DNA from: Solicoccozyma terricola
Lineage: Eukaryota; Basidiomycota; Tremellomycetes; Filobasidiales; Piskurozymaceae
DNA: 64,000 nt
Assembly (NCBI GenBank): GCA_001600875.1
Contig: BCLD01000019.1
Span: 387,378-451,377 of the forward strand
Reading direction: 5' to 3'
In this document: piece after piece, positions 1 to 10,878 of the stretch
Layout of the letters: every line of letters starts with the position of its first letter
Numbering within the stretch: position 1 is the stretch's first letter
The notes under the pieces: generated by a model
What the model was told of the DNA's origin: nothing
Databases searched by the model: none
Seen by the model: the letters and a program-made list of their open reading frames with translations, nothing else
Translations under genes and position numbers: made by a program

Positions 1-1647
1 CAGTGCTCTTTGCAGGACGTGACTTGTACCTCCTGGAATTACAGCTGACCACCTGAACCATCCAAACAAAACAAGCGCAACAAGCTGTTATCGATTGCTA
101 ATAATCAGCATAATTGCTTAGCTTTCGCAATCAAGGTACTCTCACATGACCACCTAGCAGCATCTTGCTCATCTGATCTCCTTCAAATATCTCCTTGCCA
201 ACAAAATTCCAATTCACGCTCCATTTAAATAAAAATTGTCTAGAGAAGTTGAATGCAGAAGTAAAGTACGACTTGGCCAATTGAGGAGTAGAAAGGAAAA
301 ATGGAAGCGGGAGGAGAATCTGTAAAAAAATGAACAATGGAGCGAACTTTGGAAATTAGCAAGGGTCGTACGTAGAACCAGACGTAGAAAGCTTACCTGA
401 ATGAGAGCCATCAAACCAAAACATCCTATCGTTCGCTTGATACCTTGATATTGCACCAATAGCACCGCCAATCCAGGTACGAATAACAGAATGTTCATTT
501 TAACACCTATCGCCAAGCTGTTAAAGTACGCCCAAGGATCATGTTGGTATAAACCCACTTCCCACCGCACAAGAGTACTCAACTCACCTGAAGACCACAC
601 TACCTCTCCTCCATCTCCCAAGCTGGAACAATACCACACTTGCATACAGAAACATCATCGCCAAAGGATCGTTAAAGAGACGTAAAATATAAATAGAGCG
701 TAGACGTTTGGACAAGGTGAAAAATGGTAGAATGAGCTGAGGAATGTGAGTGGGATCTAACAATACCATGATTCAATTTCAAGTCCATCAGCTTAGTGAA
801 GACCGGTGTGATAGAACCGGATTGAACTCACGAGGTGACGTCTTTCCATCCTGCCTATTCTCCTCCTCCTCCTCCTCCTCCTCCTTCTCATTCCTTCCGC
901 TCCCTGCCAACCAATACACCCAAGCTACCAATCCACAAGTAACCGTCCATACTCCCATCCACACCAATTGAGCGACTCGAATTTGCGCTGGTGAGATGAA
1001 ACATCCCTCTGGATCGAAATGAGATGGTCGTGGAGAACCTATATTGCTAGCGGAGGATCCAAGTGAGGCTGTGATAGGGAGGATGTGTTCATAGCATGAG
1101 ATGGAAGGTGATGGTAGGATGTAAGAGAGAAAGGTGTAGATGTAAAGATGGAGTGCGGGGTACCTAGAAATCCAACGGGATGAAAGGAAGTGTTGGGAAA
1201 CCGCATTTCAATATCAATATGACCTTGAATAACCCACACAAGCGGACCAGTTCCACCTTCTATAAGAGAGTAATCTCGTTCCCCTGAACGGAAGAGTGCT
1301 ACCTGTTGTCTGTGTTGTGTGAGGAGATATGAGCAATAGCTCTATGCTATTTTCAAATGCAAGGTCCGTTGGCATACATGTACGCCAGGTAATCAATTTG
1401 AGTGACTGAGTCAAACGAGACATAGTCATGGATATCAGTGCGCTGGTTCCGATCAGTCAGTGGAACTCGCATTATCTTATAACTCACAGGGTACAAAGCG
1501 AATGATCGCATATGATAATACCAACTCTCCGACCAGCCAACATCCCACAAAGGACCAGTAGTGTTGTCGTTCCAGCAGAAACGCTTTCAAGAAGTCCGCA
1601 GCAGAGGAGAGTGCGCTACGTCTTGCATGCTGTTCAGACTTGAGCAT
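1..1647 (-). CDS. ALG3: ALG3, dolichyl-P-Man:Man5GlcNAc2-PP-dolichol alpha-1,3-mannosyltransferase (3' end outside window)
   Basis: ALG3 is an ER membrane enzyme that adds the first lumenal mannose from Dol-P-Man to the lipid-linked N-glycan precursor. Joining minus-strand exons gives the family landmarks in order: IIRFVPFTQIDYLAYM near the N-terminus, [55 protein letters not shown], and SAFNFSRQFLFKWSVNW near 131-300. At least six introns with GTGAG-type donors are visible. The first in-frame ATG is at 1647, after an in-frame TAA; an upstream exon cannot be excluded. A lysine plus eight glutamates, encoded by a trinucleotide repeat (861-885), sits in a loop after the YPALH block and looks like a lineage-specific insertion. 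The C-terminus lies beyond the left edge. Family assignment is very secure; exact exon ends are hand-made. Confidence 0.93.
861..885 (+). repeat. CTC trinucleotide microsatellite inside ALG3
   Basis: About eight TCC/CTC units. Read on the ALG3 coding strand they are GAG codons in frame, producing a poly-glutamate insertion in a loop of the enzyme. Confidence 0.85.
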
Positions 1648-1731
1648 GAGGAGCTGTGGGACTATGGTGGTGTTGAGTGATGCTCGCCAGGGATGTCGGT
1701 TGACGGTCGGGTCGAGTTGATGATAGACTGC

Positions 1732-1747
1732 TTACGTCATATGACGC
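1732..1747. promoter_or_regulatory. Inverted TACGTCA/TGACGC pair upstream of ALG3
   Basis: Two TGACG-type half sites face each other (TTACGTCATATGACGC) about 85 bp upstream of the ALG3 start. The form resembles a bZIP/ATF-CREB site; related boxes occur in other promoters of this window. Function is inferred. Confidence 0.4.
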
Positions 1748-1807
1748 GAACCAAAATAATTTCAACACCATCCTCCATCCCATAGTTTCCCACATCGCAG
1801 TAGCATC

Positions 1808-2151
1808 ATGGCATCCTCAATCGTCCGGCGCCAATGCCAGTCATTTCGTTGTCCAGAGCATTTGTCTCGTCACCGAATGGATCGCCAGAATCCATGCTAT
1901 CCAAATCTCTTCCTCTCACGGCTCTCATTCATTACACATCTACTCTCCATACTGAATATCCTACTAGTCATCTATCTACATCGGACACACAGGTTCTAGC
2001 TACTTTTCCATCGCACCTTTCATTCCCCTCGGTCATACAGTATGCATCCTGCTACTCGGACGACTGGCAACTTTTTGTCCAAAAGCTCAGTAGCAAGGCG
2101 CTTCTCGAGCGTATCTTCATCGATTCCGACTGGATAGATATGACGCCATAA
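1808..2151 (+). CDS. Weak ORF, possible small gene
   Basis: I do not recognise this gene. An ATG at 1808 opens a 63-codon frame; an overlapping frame from ATG 1834 runs 105 codons to 2151 and is rich in Ser, Thr, His and Leu. The region is divergent from ALG3 with about 160 bp between the starts, which would suit a promoter-driven gene, but I could not find a pair of splice sites that merges the two frames convincingly and no motif stands out. It may be a short real protein, a decayed gene or chance. Confidence 0.25.
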
Positions 2152-2676
2152 GACAGACTACATGGAGATTGACATCGCAGGGAAAACCTACTGTCGATGA
2201 CAGCTTTCGTCGAACTCGACATACACCATCTGGACTGTCATGCCGCAGTCACATACAGAGGTGGCTGATATCCTGGCTGATCATTGCCAAGCAGAAGCAG
2301 ACAAGCAAGAGTCCGACAATGACCTCCTATCGCACTGCGCAGCGACATCCTCCCCTGAAAGGCGTGTTGTTTCTCATTCATCACGGCGGCGCGGAGCTGC
2401 TCTCGGAATGAGGGTGCCTTCCTCACAAGCCTTCTACGAAGCAGTGCATGTAGAGTGGGGCATCTGTAACCTAGTCGCTGAGTTTCTTGGACTTGTAGCT
2501 ATGGCAACCGGGAAGAACACAGCGACTGCTTGTCCCCAAACAACCTGTTACCTCACTGCGCTCCTATGGACCCCGTCGTCTTGTTCTCTTCTATATAAGT
2601 CTCCAACACTTCTCTTCCATAATTCCCTTCCAACATCACCGACATCACCAACATCATTTCATCATCATCATCGATA
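2152..2676. other. Intergenic, promoter of the C2H2/SIM gene
   Basis: No convincing gene. An open frame at 2240-2677 has no recognisable motif and runs through the promoter. A TATA element (TATATAAG) begins at 2593, about 85 bp before the next ATG, followed by a CT/CA-rich leader with ATC repeats. Confidence 0.6.
2593..2600 (+). promoter_or_regulatory. TATA box of the C2H2/SIM gene
   Basis: TATATAAG lies 84 bp upstream of the ATG at 2677, a plausible position for a fungal TATA element. Confidence 0.5.
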
Positions 2677-4254
2677 ATGCCGCCTCGCGTCTCGTCTAAA
2701 CCTCGCCGTTCAATCAAATGTTCAGGATGTGTCAATACTTATGATCGCCAAAGCAAGCTGGACATGCATATGGTGAAAGTACATTGTGAGAGGTCCTGGA
2801 GATGTTTAGTTGACGGCGGCAACAACACTGAATCGAATCTGTGATTGACATGATACAGCCTACAAGTCAACCCCTACCGAAAGCAAAAAGAAGGTGGTTG
2901 CCGCTGTGCCTAAAAAACAAAAACCTCGTGAGCACGTCTCTGCGATATCATAATCTCTCGAGGAAGAGTCGCTAACACCACCCGGTTGTTACCATCCCAT
3001 CCCTCAGAGCCAAAGCCAGATCTTATCGATCTGACTGACGACGTGATTGTCGAGGCTACCCCGGAGCGCTTCTCGCCTCCCTGGACATGGACACGGCTCA
3101 CGAAAGCCGGAACTAATAACGACGAAATCGACGAGTTGGCCAGTACGGACGACGAAGCTGGTCATCGCCGTCTCGGTCTAGTCGTCACTTCGCCAACGGC
3201 TTCTAGCAGTCTTGTGCAGAGCCTTCTTCCTCTGGCTATCCAACACCATCAGGAAAAACTGGAGCGTCAGAATGTTCCGCTATCGAAGGACTTGACCACT
3301 ACCATCGTTGATTTATCTCCAATCACGCAAGACAATGGTGTACAGGTTCATCATCCAAGCTCACAATATGGCTTACTATCCTCCATCCAACTCAAACACA
3401 CGGATGGCACGAACTTGCACCCGGAAAGGGTCGCACTCAACTCAGCGCCGATGGCGCATCGCAAGATACCTATCAATCCTGCGGCTTTGCCAATGGCCCA
3501 ATCTCGTATCTCATTTCCTGTCTCGAAGAGCAACGAACCAGGTATTAGGCCTATCAAGAAGCTCCCGAGTTTGTGGGCTCAGGCAGAGATTGATGTTGCT
3601 CGTGCGATGGATAGGGCGATGGAAAGGGCGTGTGCGGTGGTCGACGCCACTGAATTCTCGCTCGAAGTTGATCCTTCGTTGGTGCTCCAGCCGAGTGGTC
3701 CTGTCATCGCTCCTCTGGAACCCATCAAGCAGGATGCCACGGAAAACGTCCCGCCGGGCAATGTAGCCATTGCACCCTTCGAAAGCATCCAGAAGGATGA
3801 TCCCTCGTTGACCGAACAGGCGGATAATCTCGCGCCCTTGTGTTCCATACGGCAGGAGCAGGTCAAGCCCGTAGTCGACGACGACGCGAAAAATCGACTT
3901 ATCAATCATCTTACTGATGAAAACAAGCGGCTCGTGGAGGAGAGCGGTGAATTCAAGAGAAAGGCAAACGAATCCGAACAAGCCTTGGTCGAACTCATGC
4001 AGAAAACTCATGAACTCGAGCTCAAAGGTCAGAAGATGGAGGCAGCTTATTTGAGTTCGCGCAAGAAGATCAAGTCTGTCGCCGGGAAGGAAAGTCGGTG
4101 AGTAACAGTGGCTTGTTCGAGAATCGAGAAGCCTTCGTTGACCTCCCTCCCCGCCGAACGCTGGAACAGAGACTCCGACGATCAACATCGCAGCAAGTCC
4201 GCAAAGAAGAGGAGAAGGAACAAGAATAAAAGGGCGGGTACCGCGGCTGCCTGA
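2677..4254 (+). CDS. C2H2 finger protein with SUMO-interaction-like motif and coiled coil
   Basis: Four exons (2677-2785, 2859-2927, 3008-4097, 4170-4254) join in frame to 450 residues. Residues 15-36 form one C2H2 finger (C15-x2-C18-x12-H31-x4-H36), split from the rest by the first intron. Residues 64-75 read DLIDLTDDVIVE, which matches the hydrophobic-plus-acidic SUMO-interacting motif. A long low-complexity middle follows. Residues about 350-415 are a charged heptad-like coiled coil, and the C-terminus is a Lys/Arg-rich tail that would serve as a nuclear localisation signal. The order finger, SIM, coiled coil suggests a nuclear SUMO-binding scaffold, but that is inference; I do not recognise an ortholog. 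Reading through the last donor instead would stop at 4101. Confidence 0.75.
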
Positions 4255-4555
4255 GCCAGTACTAGTATCGCTGCTGGCTGGTTTGGGGAATTGGGTCGTG
4301 TTTCAGATATTAGGGTCTGCAAATGATATGATTGTCGTGATCTTGTTTCCTCCCTCTTTCTCTCCATCTCTCTTTGTTGCCAGCGCAGTTAGTCCTGCTG
4401 GTCCTCGCCAACTTACTACTCTTTGTCACAGCGGCTCGAGCTACCACCTCCGTCCGCCTTCAACGCCGGAACGAGAGACAGGACAAGTTGTTAAACCCAT
4501 CAATGTCTTCCCAAGTCACACCCCTCCGACCAGTGAGGCAATCAAGCGGTCAAGC
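4255..4555. other. Intergenic between two same-strand genes
   Basis: An open frame runs from about 4283 into the next gene, so its true start could lie here. CT-rich stretches at 4345-4375 look like a leader or promoter. No separate gene is seen. Confidence 0.4.
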
Positions 4556-5236
4556 ATGCCACCAACAAGGGTACCCAGCGGGCGGCCTTCCATAGGGGAG
4601 TTTGGTCAAATCGTGGGACCCAGGCCGTCTTTGGCGAGTTCCGCGATCGCGAAGAGCGCACCCAACATTCGTGCATACGGCACTCTTTCCCAATCGATGG
4701 GACCGCCTGGGAGAGTTAGAAGCATCGCCGGGTACATTGACCGGGAGGTGAGTGAAATCTGCTCAACAGCGAGGCATAAGTTGACCCCAATTGATCCGCC
4801 ACTTCACAGGCTTCTCACCATTCTGACCGAGAGGCAAGAGACGCCCAACATTCACCATGCCGCTGTGCGGCATGTACAAGACTTGGGGCTCCGTGAGTAG
4901 CCCTCTGCAACACATGGACGAAATGCTGACGATGTGGTGGTCATCTTCAGCCGCCCTTTACCTCGACCGGACATGCAGAAACCCCGTCACAGCTCATTGC
5001 CACCTGCACCACCCGCACCTCATGGTCGATCGTGGAATTCACACCGAGGCGACCTCCTGCTGGAGCGAGCCGGACAGTTGTACTCCAAAGCAGATAGCAG
5101 GATGATCTCAATTATGACTGTCGATTGTTATTTCATAGTTGTTTCGTCAAGGCCTACAAAAAATTACGCGCTTCTCGATCAAATGTCGCAGACAAAAATT
5201 TCCCGGTTGTACAACTCTTCGAATATTTTCCCATAG
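4556..5236 (+). CDS. Unknown proline/serine-rich protein
   Basis: I do not recognise this gene. Exon 1 from ATG 4556 ends ...IAGYIDRE at a GTGAGT donor; the next exon starts after CACAG near 4811, and a third after CTTCAG near 4952. Phases are compatible and give one frame through a Pro/Arg-rich segment ending at 5236. The product is short and largely disordered. Its stop is only 14 bp from the stop of convergent CWC21, so the transcripts probably overlap. Upstream ATGs at 4501 (other frame) and about 4283 (same frame) leave the start uncertain. Confidence 0.45.
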
Positions 5237-5250
5237 CTTTACAAGCCACT

Positions 5251-7524
5251 TCATCGCCTAGGTGGAGTAACACTGACCCTTCTCCTTGGTGGAGGACTCC
5301 TTGAACCGCTGTCGTCCGAGTTCGTTGGTGATCTTGCGCGACGACGTGGGGGTGACCTCGACCTGGATGGCGATCGAGAGTCGACGGAATACGATCTCGC
5401 TCTTCTTGGTGGTGATGAGTCCTCGCGTGCTCGCTTACGTGGAGGCGGAGAGAGGTCGTCATCAGCTTGACGTCGAGATGGTGGAGAAGGTGAACGAGAG
5501 TCCGGTCGTGAGCGTTTGAGTGGAGGAGTTACGCTACGAGCTGCGGCTGAACGTCGGGGTGAGGGAGAGCGGGATGAGGAGGGACTGCGGGTACGTGGTC
5601 GTCCGCGAGGTGCGTTATGACGACCACCGCGAGGTGGAGAAGGGGAATCACGTCGACGACGTGGTGGTGGCGGTGAAGGCGAGCGACGCGTAGGAGGCGG
5701 GACCATGGCCATTCTCGATGGATGGATAGGGAGGCGTGCCGCAGCCGGCGCTCGACGAACAGGCGACCTAGATCTCGAGCGGGAGCGCGACTCGGATGTA
5801 TCACGTCGACGAGGAGCGGGAGATGGTGATCGACGAGACGAACGCGGTGGTGGGCTCACATCACGCCTTGAACGTGGAGGTGGTGATACGTCACGACGAG
5901 AGCGAGGTGGTGGTGGTGATGGCGGCGATGCATCACGCGGTGGAGAAAGAGTTCGACCTTCCTTAACAGCCTTCTCCTGCTCGAGTTTGCTATAGTATTG
6001 GAGCGTGAGAGGGGGTCAGGACTAGGGATGAGAATGGAAGGGAGACCCAACACTTACCGATAATACTCCTCGCGTCTCCGCTTCCTCTCGGCTTCCTTGA
6101 ACTCTTCATCCTTGCGCTTTGCTTCCTAAAAACGAGCGAAAAAAAAAACCCCCCCACTATCAATACCTTACACAGGCTGACGATCCAACTCCTCCCAGCG
6201 GGTCAAACTCACTCTCTCCCTCTCTGCATCTTTCTCCGCTTTCTGCTTGACCATCAATTCCCTCTGTTCAGCTCTCTCCGCCGCCTCCACTCCAGTCTTA
6301 CTGAATGCTTTCCCTTCAACATGACCTGCTCCAATACCCATCGCGCGTCCCATCTTACTCATCTCATCTTGCTTTGCAGCTGCTAATGCGTGAGAATCGT
6401 GTGATTTAAGCGCACGGATGGAAGCTTTGTTGGTTGAACCGAAGAGAGCGGTGTTTGGGGTTGATGGGAGAGCGGTGATGAGACGGGTTCGGAGTGCGGA
6501 AATGCGAGTTTCGATTTCGTCTTCGTCGATGCTATAGCACGAGCAATAGGAATTTATTCCGATGTGTTAGTGGGGGGATAAAGAACAAGAGCAAGGTTGG
6601 TAGACAGGGAAACGAATACGAGACGGAAGACCGGGGGGGGGGGGGGGGTAGGGTGGGGGGGGGAAGAAAAAGAAAAATAATGTAGAAACGCGCTCGACAC
6701 CCCCTACTCCACGATAAGAAATCATCAAACTCCATCGAATCCTACACCTCTAAAGGAGGTCATGAACCCAACAAAGCAACTTGACGAAATCACTGCCATA
6801 AAAAAGGCAGCTGAAAAAGAAGATAGGGGGCTCTAACGGCGGCTTCCGTGATTACCCTCTTTTAAAAGAGGGATTGATATTCGCTGGTGACCGGATCGCC
6901 CACTGCACTCATGGTGTAGGAGTGGTGGGTACTGTCTATTTGGGCCGCGGTTTGGTATGTGATGATGATGGGGTGGGGAAAGATGGAGGCGTGGGGAAAG
7001 AGGGAGGTATGAGGAAAGAGGGAGGTTTGGGAAAAGAGAGAGGAATGACGAAACAGAGTATGAGAGTGAAACAGAAAAGAAAAGAGAAAAAGAAAAGGAA
7101 AAAAAAAGAGGAAAAAACCGGTCGAAAAAAACCTCGGAAAAAAAAAAAAGACACAACACTCACCCTTCATCCTCCAATTGTTCCCTCAACTCGAAACATT
7201 TCACTTCGACCTTTCTCTTCCTCTCATGCTCGAGGATGCTTTGATCTGGGACTCGATGAACAGGAGGTCCCATGTCATTCGCAAAGTCTGACGAGGAGCC
7301 ATACCGTGATCCATTAGGACCAGGTGCGCGACCCTCTCGTAGATGGGAGAGGTTACGCTGGATGTACCCGGACGTGCCGCTGAGGACGGGATGGGGAGGG
7401 AGTGGGAGGGGAGGGGGAGTGGGAAGGCGGTACAGCGTGAGATGGGAGATGGATGGATGTCGATACGACTGTAGCACACTCACGTTCCTCTAGGTGTTTC
7501 CACACCGATGCCGTTGTAAGGCAT
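5251..7524 (-). CDS. CWC21: CWC21/SRRM2-type pre-mRNA splicing factor with RS-like tail
   Basis: CWC21 binds the catalytic core of the spliceosome next to Prp8 and Snu114. The N-terminus MPYNGIGVETPRGT, joined after an intron to GTSGYIQRNL, is the CWC21/SRRM2 signature. The second exon ends in CFELREQLEDEG, and later exons continue with IDEDEIETRISALRTRL, completing the cwf21 helix pair. The C-terminal exon encodes over 200 residues of Arg/Ser/Pro repeats (RSRSRSRSP, RRSPSP), more like metazoan SRRM2 than the short budding-yeast protein. The start is the ATG at 7524 because the signature begins exactly there; the stop is 5251. One intron is long and G/A-rich on the plus strand and another holds a 16-nt homopolymer (6633-6648). 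Confidence 0.93.
6633..6648 (+). repeat. G16 homopolymer in a CWC21 intron (C16 on coding strand)
   Basis: Sixteen consecutive G on the plus strand within a CWC21 intron, with further G runs following. Confidence 0.85.
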
Positions 7525-7874
7525 GTTGGTGGTGATATTTGTGTTCGCTGAAGAGAAGGATGAAGTGAAAAGCGAGCTGGCCACTTTTTCGACTAGGGGA
7601 CGTGGATTCGAGAAAGTGGCGAAAACGGGGGAGAGAGCTGGGAAATGACGTGTTTTTGGGGAAACCCGGGGGGGGGGGGGGGGGGAAAAAGGGGGGAGAG
7701 GAGAATGACGTGTGTTTCTGGCGCGCGAGAAAGGGGAGGGGTTAGCGGGCACAGTAGCCAAGGGAATGACGTGTCGCGGGGGAACCACGGCACAGGGTGT
7801 CACCAGCCAGCGATCCTCCAGTGAGCAACACTCCCCCTACCAGCTCACATCCCTCATTGCTCGCTCACACTTCA
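7525..7874. promoter_or_regulatory. CWC21/SND2 divergent promoter with three spaced TGACGTGT boxes
   Basis: This 350-bp interval separates two divergent starts. AATGACGTGT occurs at 7644-7653, 7704-7713 and 7765-7774, i.e. at 60- and 61-bp steps, each followed by a G-rich stretch. The first two copies flank an 18-nt G run (7668-7685). TGACGTG resembles a bZIP/ATF-CREB-type site; the binding factor is inferred only. Confidence 0.6.
7668..7685 (+). repeat. G18 homopolymer in the CWC21/SND2 promoter
   Basis: Eighteen consecutive G between the first and second TGACGTGT boxes. Confidence 0.85.
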
Positions 7875-8866
7875 ATGGCAAGTCCCGCTCTCACTCCTCC
7901 CATACCATCCCGATACACCCTCTCACACCCTCCCACACCCACATCACATCTCCATCTCACAGGCCAACGCAGCCACAAAACGCATCGCAGGCCAGAACGA
8001 GCAGTACCTCAAGAACCTTCGAATAGGTCTTGTGCTATCCAATGTGAGAATCACCAGCTACCCGACATCCCACCCTCCTCGCTGTCCCATCTCGTAACCC
8101 AATCCAATGCACCAATCTAACCCTCCCCATCATCCCCACTTCCAGCTCGTAACATGGCTTCTCCGCATTACATTCCGTAGACCTATCATCCCATCCCTTG
8201 GTCCTCTCCTCATCTATATCCTCACACTCGCACTCACCGTCGCGATCTACAACCACTTTGCGTCCATAGGCACACCTAGGAAAGATGCAAAAGGTGCATT
8301 GGTAAGAAGTGGTGATGATTTAGGAGCAGGTGGGATCGTTGAATGGGGTTGGGATCTGTGAGTTAGAGGAGCCTATTTCCCAACGGTTTTCACAACTTTC
8401 GTTTTCGAATACTCACTTGGGAGAATTAAACGTTTTTTGGTGCGATTTAACGCCCCCCCCCCCCCTCCCCCCCTTCTCAGCGTATACATCACTTGGATTT
8501 GTAGCGTAGGAAGTGCTATTCTCGGTAACAAAATCTGGTATCTATACCTAATAGTACGTCTCTTCCCACCATGCGGCATCACTCCAGGCCCCCGCCCCCC
8601 CACCCCCACCACTGACGTCGTTACCCATCCACTAGGTCCCCGTATTCGGAGCATATAAACTCTACTCTTTCATAGCACCATTCATCTTTGGTCGTAATGG
8701 ATCATCCACTGCTCAGTCAACCGCAATACCAGCTGGTGGCGCTGGAACAGGAACAGGAACAGCAACAGGACAAGACGGTGAAGAGCTTAGTAAACGACAA
8801 GCAAAATTGAAAGCTAGAGCGGAAAAAGGTGATAAGAGGGTACAGCAGACGCAAAGGAAACGATGA
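7875..8866 (+). CDS. SND2: SND2/TMEM208, SRP-independent ER targeting protein
   Basis: SND2 is an ER membrane component of the SND route that targets proteins to the ER without SRP. Exon 1 is only 7 nt (ATGGCAA); splicing to the acceptor before CCACAAAACGC gives MATTKRIAGQNEQYLKNLRI, matching the conserved TMEM208 N-terminus. Following exons give membrane segments LVTWLLRITF, LGPLLIYILTLALTVAIYNHF, ICSVGSAILGNKIWYLYLI and VPVFGAYKLYSFIAPFIFG, then a Gly/Thr-rich linker and a Lys/Arg-rich tail ending at 8866, typical of the family. Two introns carry C-rich homopolymers (8453-8465 and around 8587-8606). Earlier in-frame ATGs (7797) lie in the presumed intron/leader. Confidence 0.88.
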
Positions 8867-8992
8867 ATGTAAAAAAGAACGCGAAAAAGGGTGATTGGGA
8901 ACTTTTTTGTTCAACGAAAAACGCCACGTATCGATGCATATTTCATATGAAAAGGTCGAATTACCATAACACCGGAACATCAAGTGTCCTTA

Positions 8993-10542
8993 TCAAGCGG
9001 CTACCATCGCATTAGCTTTCAATCCCTCCTTTTCTCGGATATTCATCTCCATTCCCATCTTCCTCAACCTTTCCTTCTCCTCCTCCATCATCACGCTCTG
9101 AAATTTCAACCTATCCGGTACCACCCTTTCCCTCTCACACGTAGGTTTAAACTCTATACCAGTCTCTTTCGTACCTCCAAGTGATAAAATCGTCTTCATC
9201 TCAACCAGAGAGTATTCCGAATCTGTACGATGGAAATTGAAGGGTGAGAGGAGCGATACGGGAGGGTTGGTTATGATACGCGGAATGCGGAGGTTATTAT
9301 GGGAGGCAGAGTGTAACATGAGTGGATGCATGAGAATCACCTGAGAAAAAGATAAGGAAAAAAAGTTCTTCCTATTCAGTATCTCCAGACTCGCCCCCTT
9401 TCCATCTAATCAGATTGAAAAGGAAAACTCACATCTCCAATCTCCCCAGTTAATTCCACAAATTCATCACACTTGTTGATCAATTCCTTGAAATCGAATC
9501 CAAGACCACGTTCATTTGCGTGTTTACCAGGCAAGATACCTTCCGGATGATCAGCAAGGAAACGAGCAACGTGACCTATACCATCGGGCGCTATCATCGT
9601 ACCGCCTCCTCGTTTAACGATGCGGGAGAATAGCGGGATAACAAGCTGAGAGCGGTAAGGAAATGTCAGGGGTAAGTGATTTAAGTCGGGTTAGGGTGTG
9701 CGGAGGCTTTACCAATCCTTGTTCTGGGCTATCGAGGAACTGTAAGGCGAAGAAGACTGATGTCAAGGTAGGGAATTTACACAGATATCAAGTGAGAATC
9801 CTCACATGACGGAAGAACTGAAAGGTGGGAGTGCCAAGTTAGTGACGAGTCCGTTAGGGAGGTATCTGGGAACAGACAGACTCACATCACCATCAACATG
9901 CCAGTTCTGAAGATCTCGAGGATGAGGTGGATCTTGTGTCAGATACTCTGGCTTGCCGAGATTAACGATGAGTGCGTCGCTTGAAGAGCCAAGCCGCAAT
10001 CGTAAGTGGTGAGACCTCATGAACAGAGTATGGTCATCGACTTACTTCCAGTTAGTGTGAATAGGATCCACTCGATCTTCGCCACCCTGAAATCGAGATG
10101 ACAACAAATTACCTGATCGGCATGCCATTAAATCATGACCGGAACAGCATCACTTACTAGCAGCTCGCACATGGCTCCCCACGCAAGAGGAGAGAATGTC
10201 TGCACCGGTTCTAGACGATGATCTGCGGATATGACAAGAGATGATCAGAGGCGAGGGATCAGGAGTGACAGGAAGGTTCTTCGGCACCTACGAGGCATGT
10301 TGATTCTCTCCTTGTTCCATGTCGACGGGTCATTCTTATCCATTCCCAATCGAATCCATACATCCTGCGTGAATTTCTGCACTTTCTCCTCTGTAAACGC
10401 ATTGCTCAAACGAAGCCAACCATGTTGAAGAAAGTGCTCGACATGTTCGTCTACCAGCAGTGCGAGGGGTCTCAGTATATTCCTCGGGACTCTTATAACA
10501 GCCCAAGGTCAACCTACCGCTGAGATACTTATAGCCAGTCAT
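8993..10542 (-). CDS. Phytanoyl-CoA dioxygenase-like Fe(II)/2-oxoglutarate enzyme
   Basis: Exons joined from ATG 10542 (MTGYKYLSDEHVEHFLQHGW) lead through a conserved helical N-terminus (FTEEKVQKFTQDVWIRLG), VDPIHTNWKDALIVNLG and QNWHVDGD, then FFRHFLDSPEQGLLVIPLFS, MIAPDGIGHVARFLADHP, and finally LMHPLMLHSASHNNLRIPRI. His and Asp of HVDGD and the His of HPLMLHSAS fit the HxD...H iron triad of PhyH-like dioxygenases, and the Arg in LRIPRI fits 2-oxoglutarate binding. The substrate is unknown. No signal peptide or peroxisomal SKL end is seen (it ends in MVAA). The stop at 8993 faces the SND2 stop 126 bp away. Family call good; substrate open. Confidence 0.8.
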
Positions 10543-10878
10543 GCCTAGTTCAATTGTCTGGAGTTTCACGAAGCGCCTAGAAGATGATGTGGAGGTCTGG
10601 GGCAGCGAGTTGTGGTAGGTTTTCGCGGACACCTCGTCGAACATATATATCAACCACCCACTCCAGACACCAGCAGTGCTGCCATCGCCGACCCTGACAA
10701 ACATCATGGACGTCTCCGAAAGCCGGTGATGTCCTCCATAGCAATCAGATGACATTCCAGCACCGGCCCATTCTCCCAGAATTGTGGCGGGAATTATCCG
10801 AGGCACCAAAGTGGAGGTGGACAGGAACCATATACATCCACATTTCTCCAAGTACAAGTTTATATCACGAGCCAGCCC

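Noticed and set aside
2240..2677. 145-codon open frame before the C2H2/SIM gene
   Set aside because: It covers the TATA box and leader and ends in a simple-sequence His run.
3511..4188. Antisense frame opposite the C2H2/SIM gene
   Set aside because: It mirrors the coding exon; the plus-strand frame has clear motifs and matching splice sites.
6862..7170. Phe/Ser-rich minus-strand frames
   Set aside because: They fall within a purine-rich (plus strand) intron of CWC21 between conserved exons.
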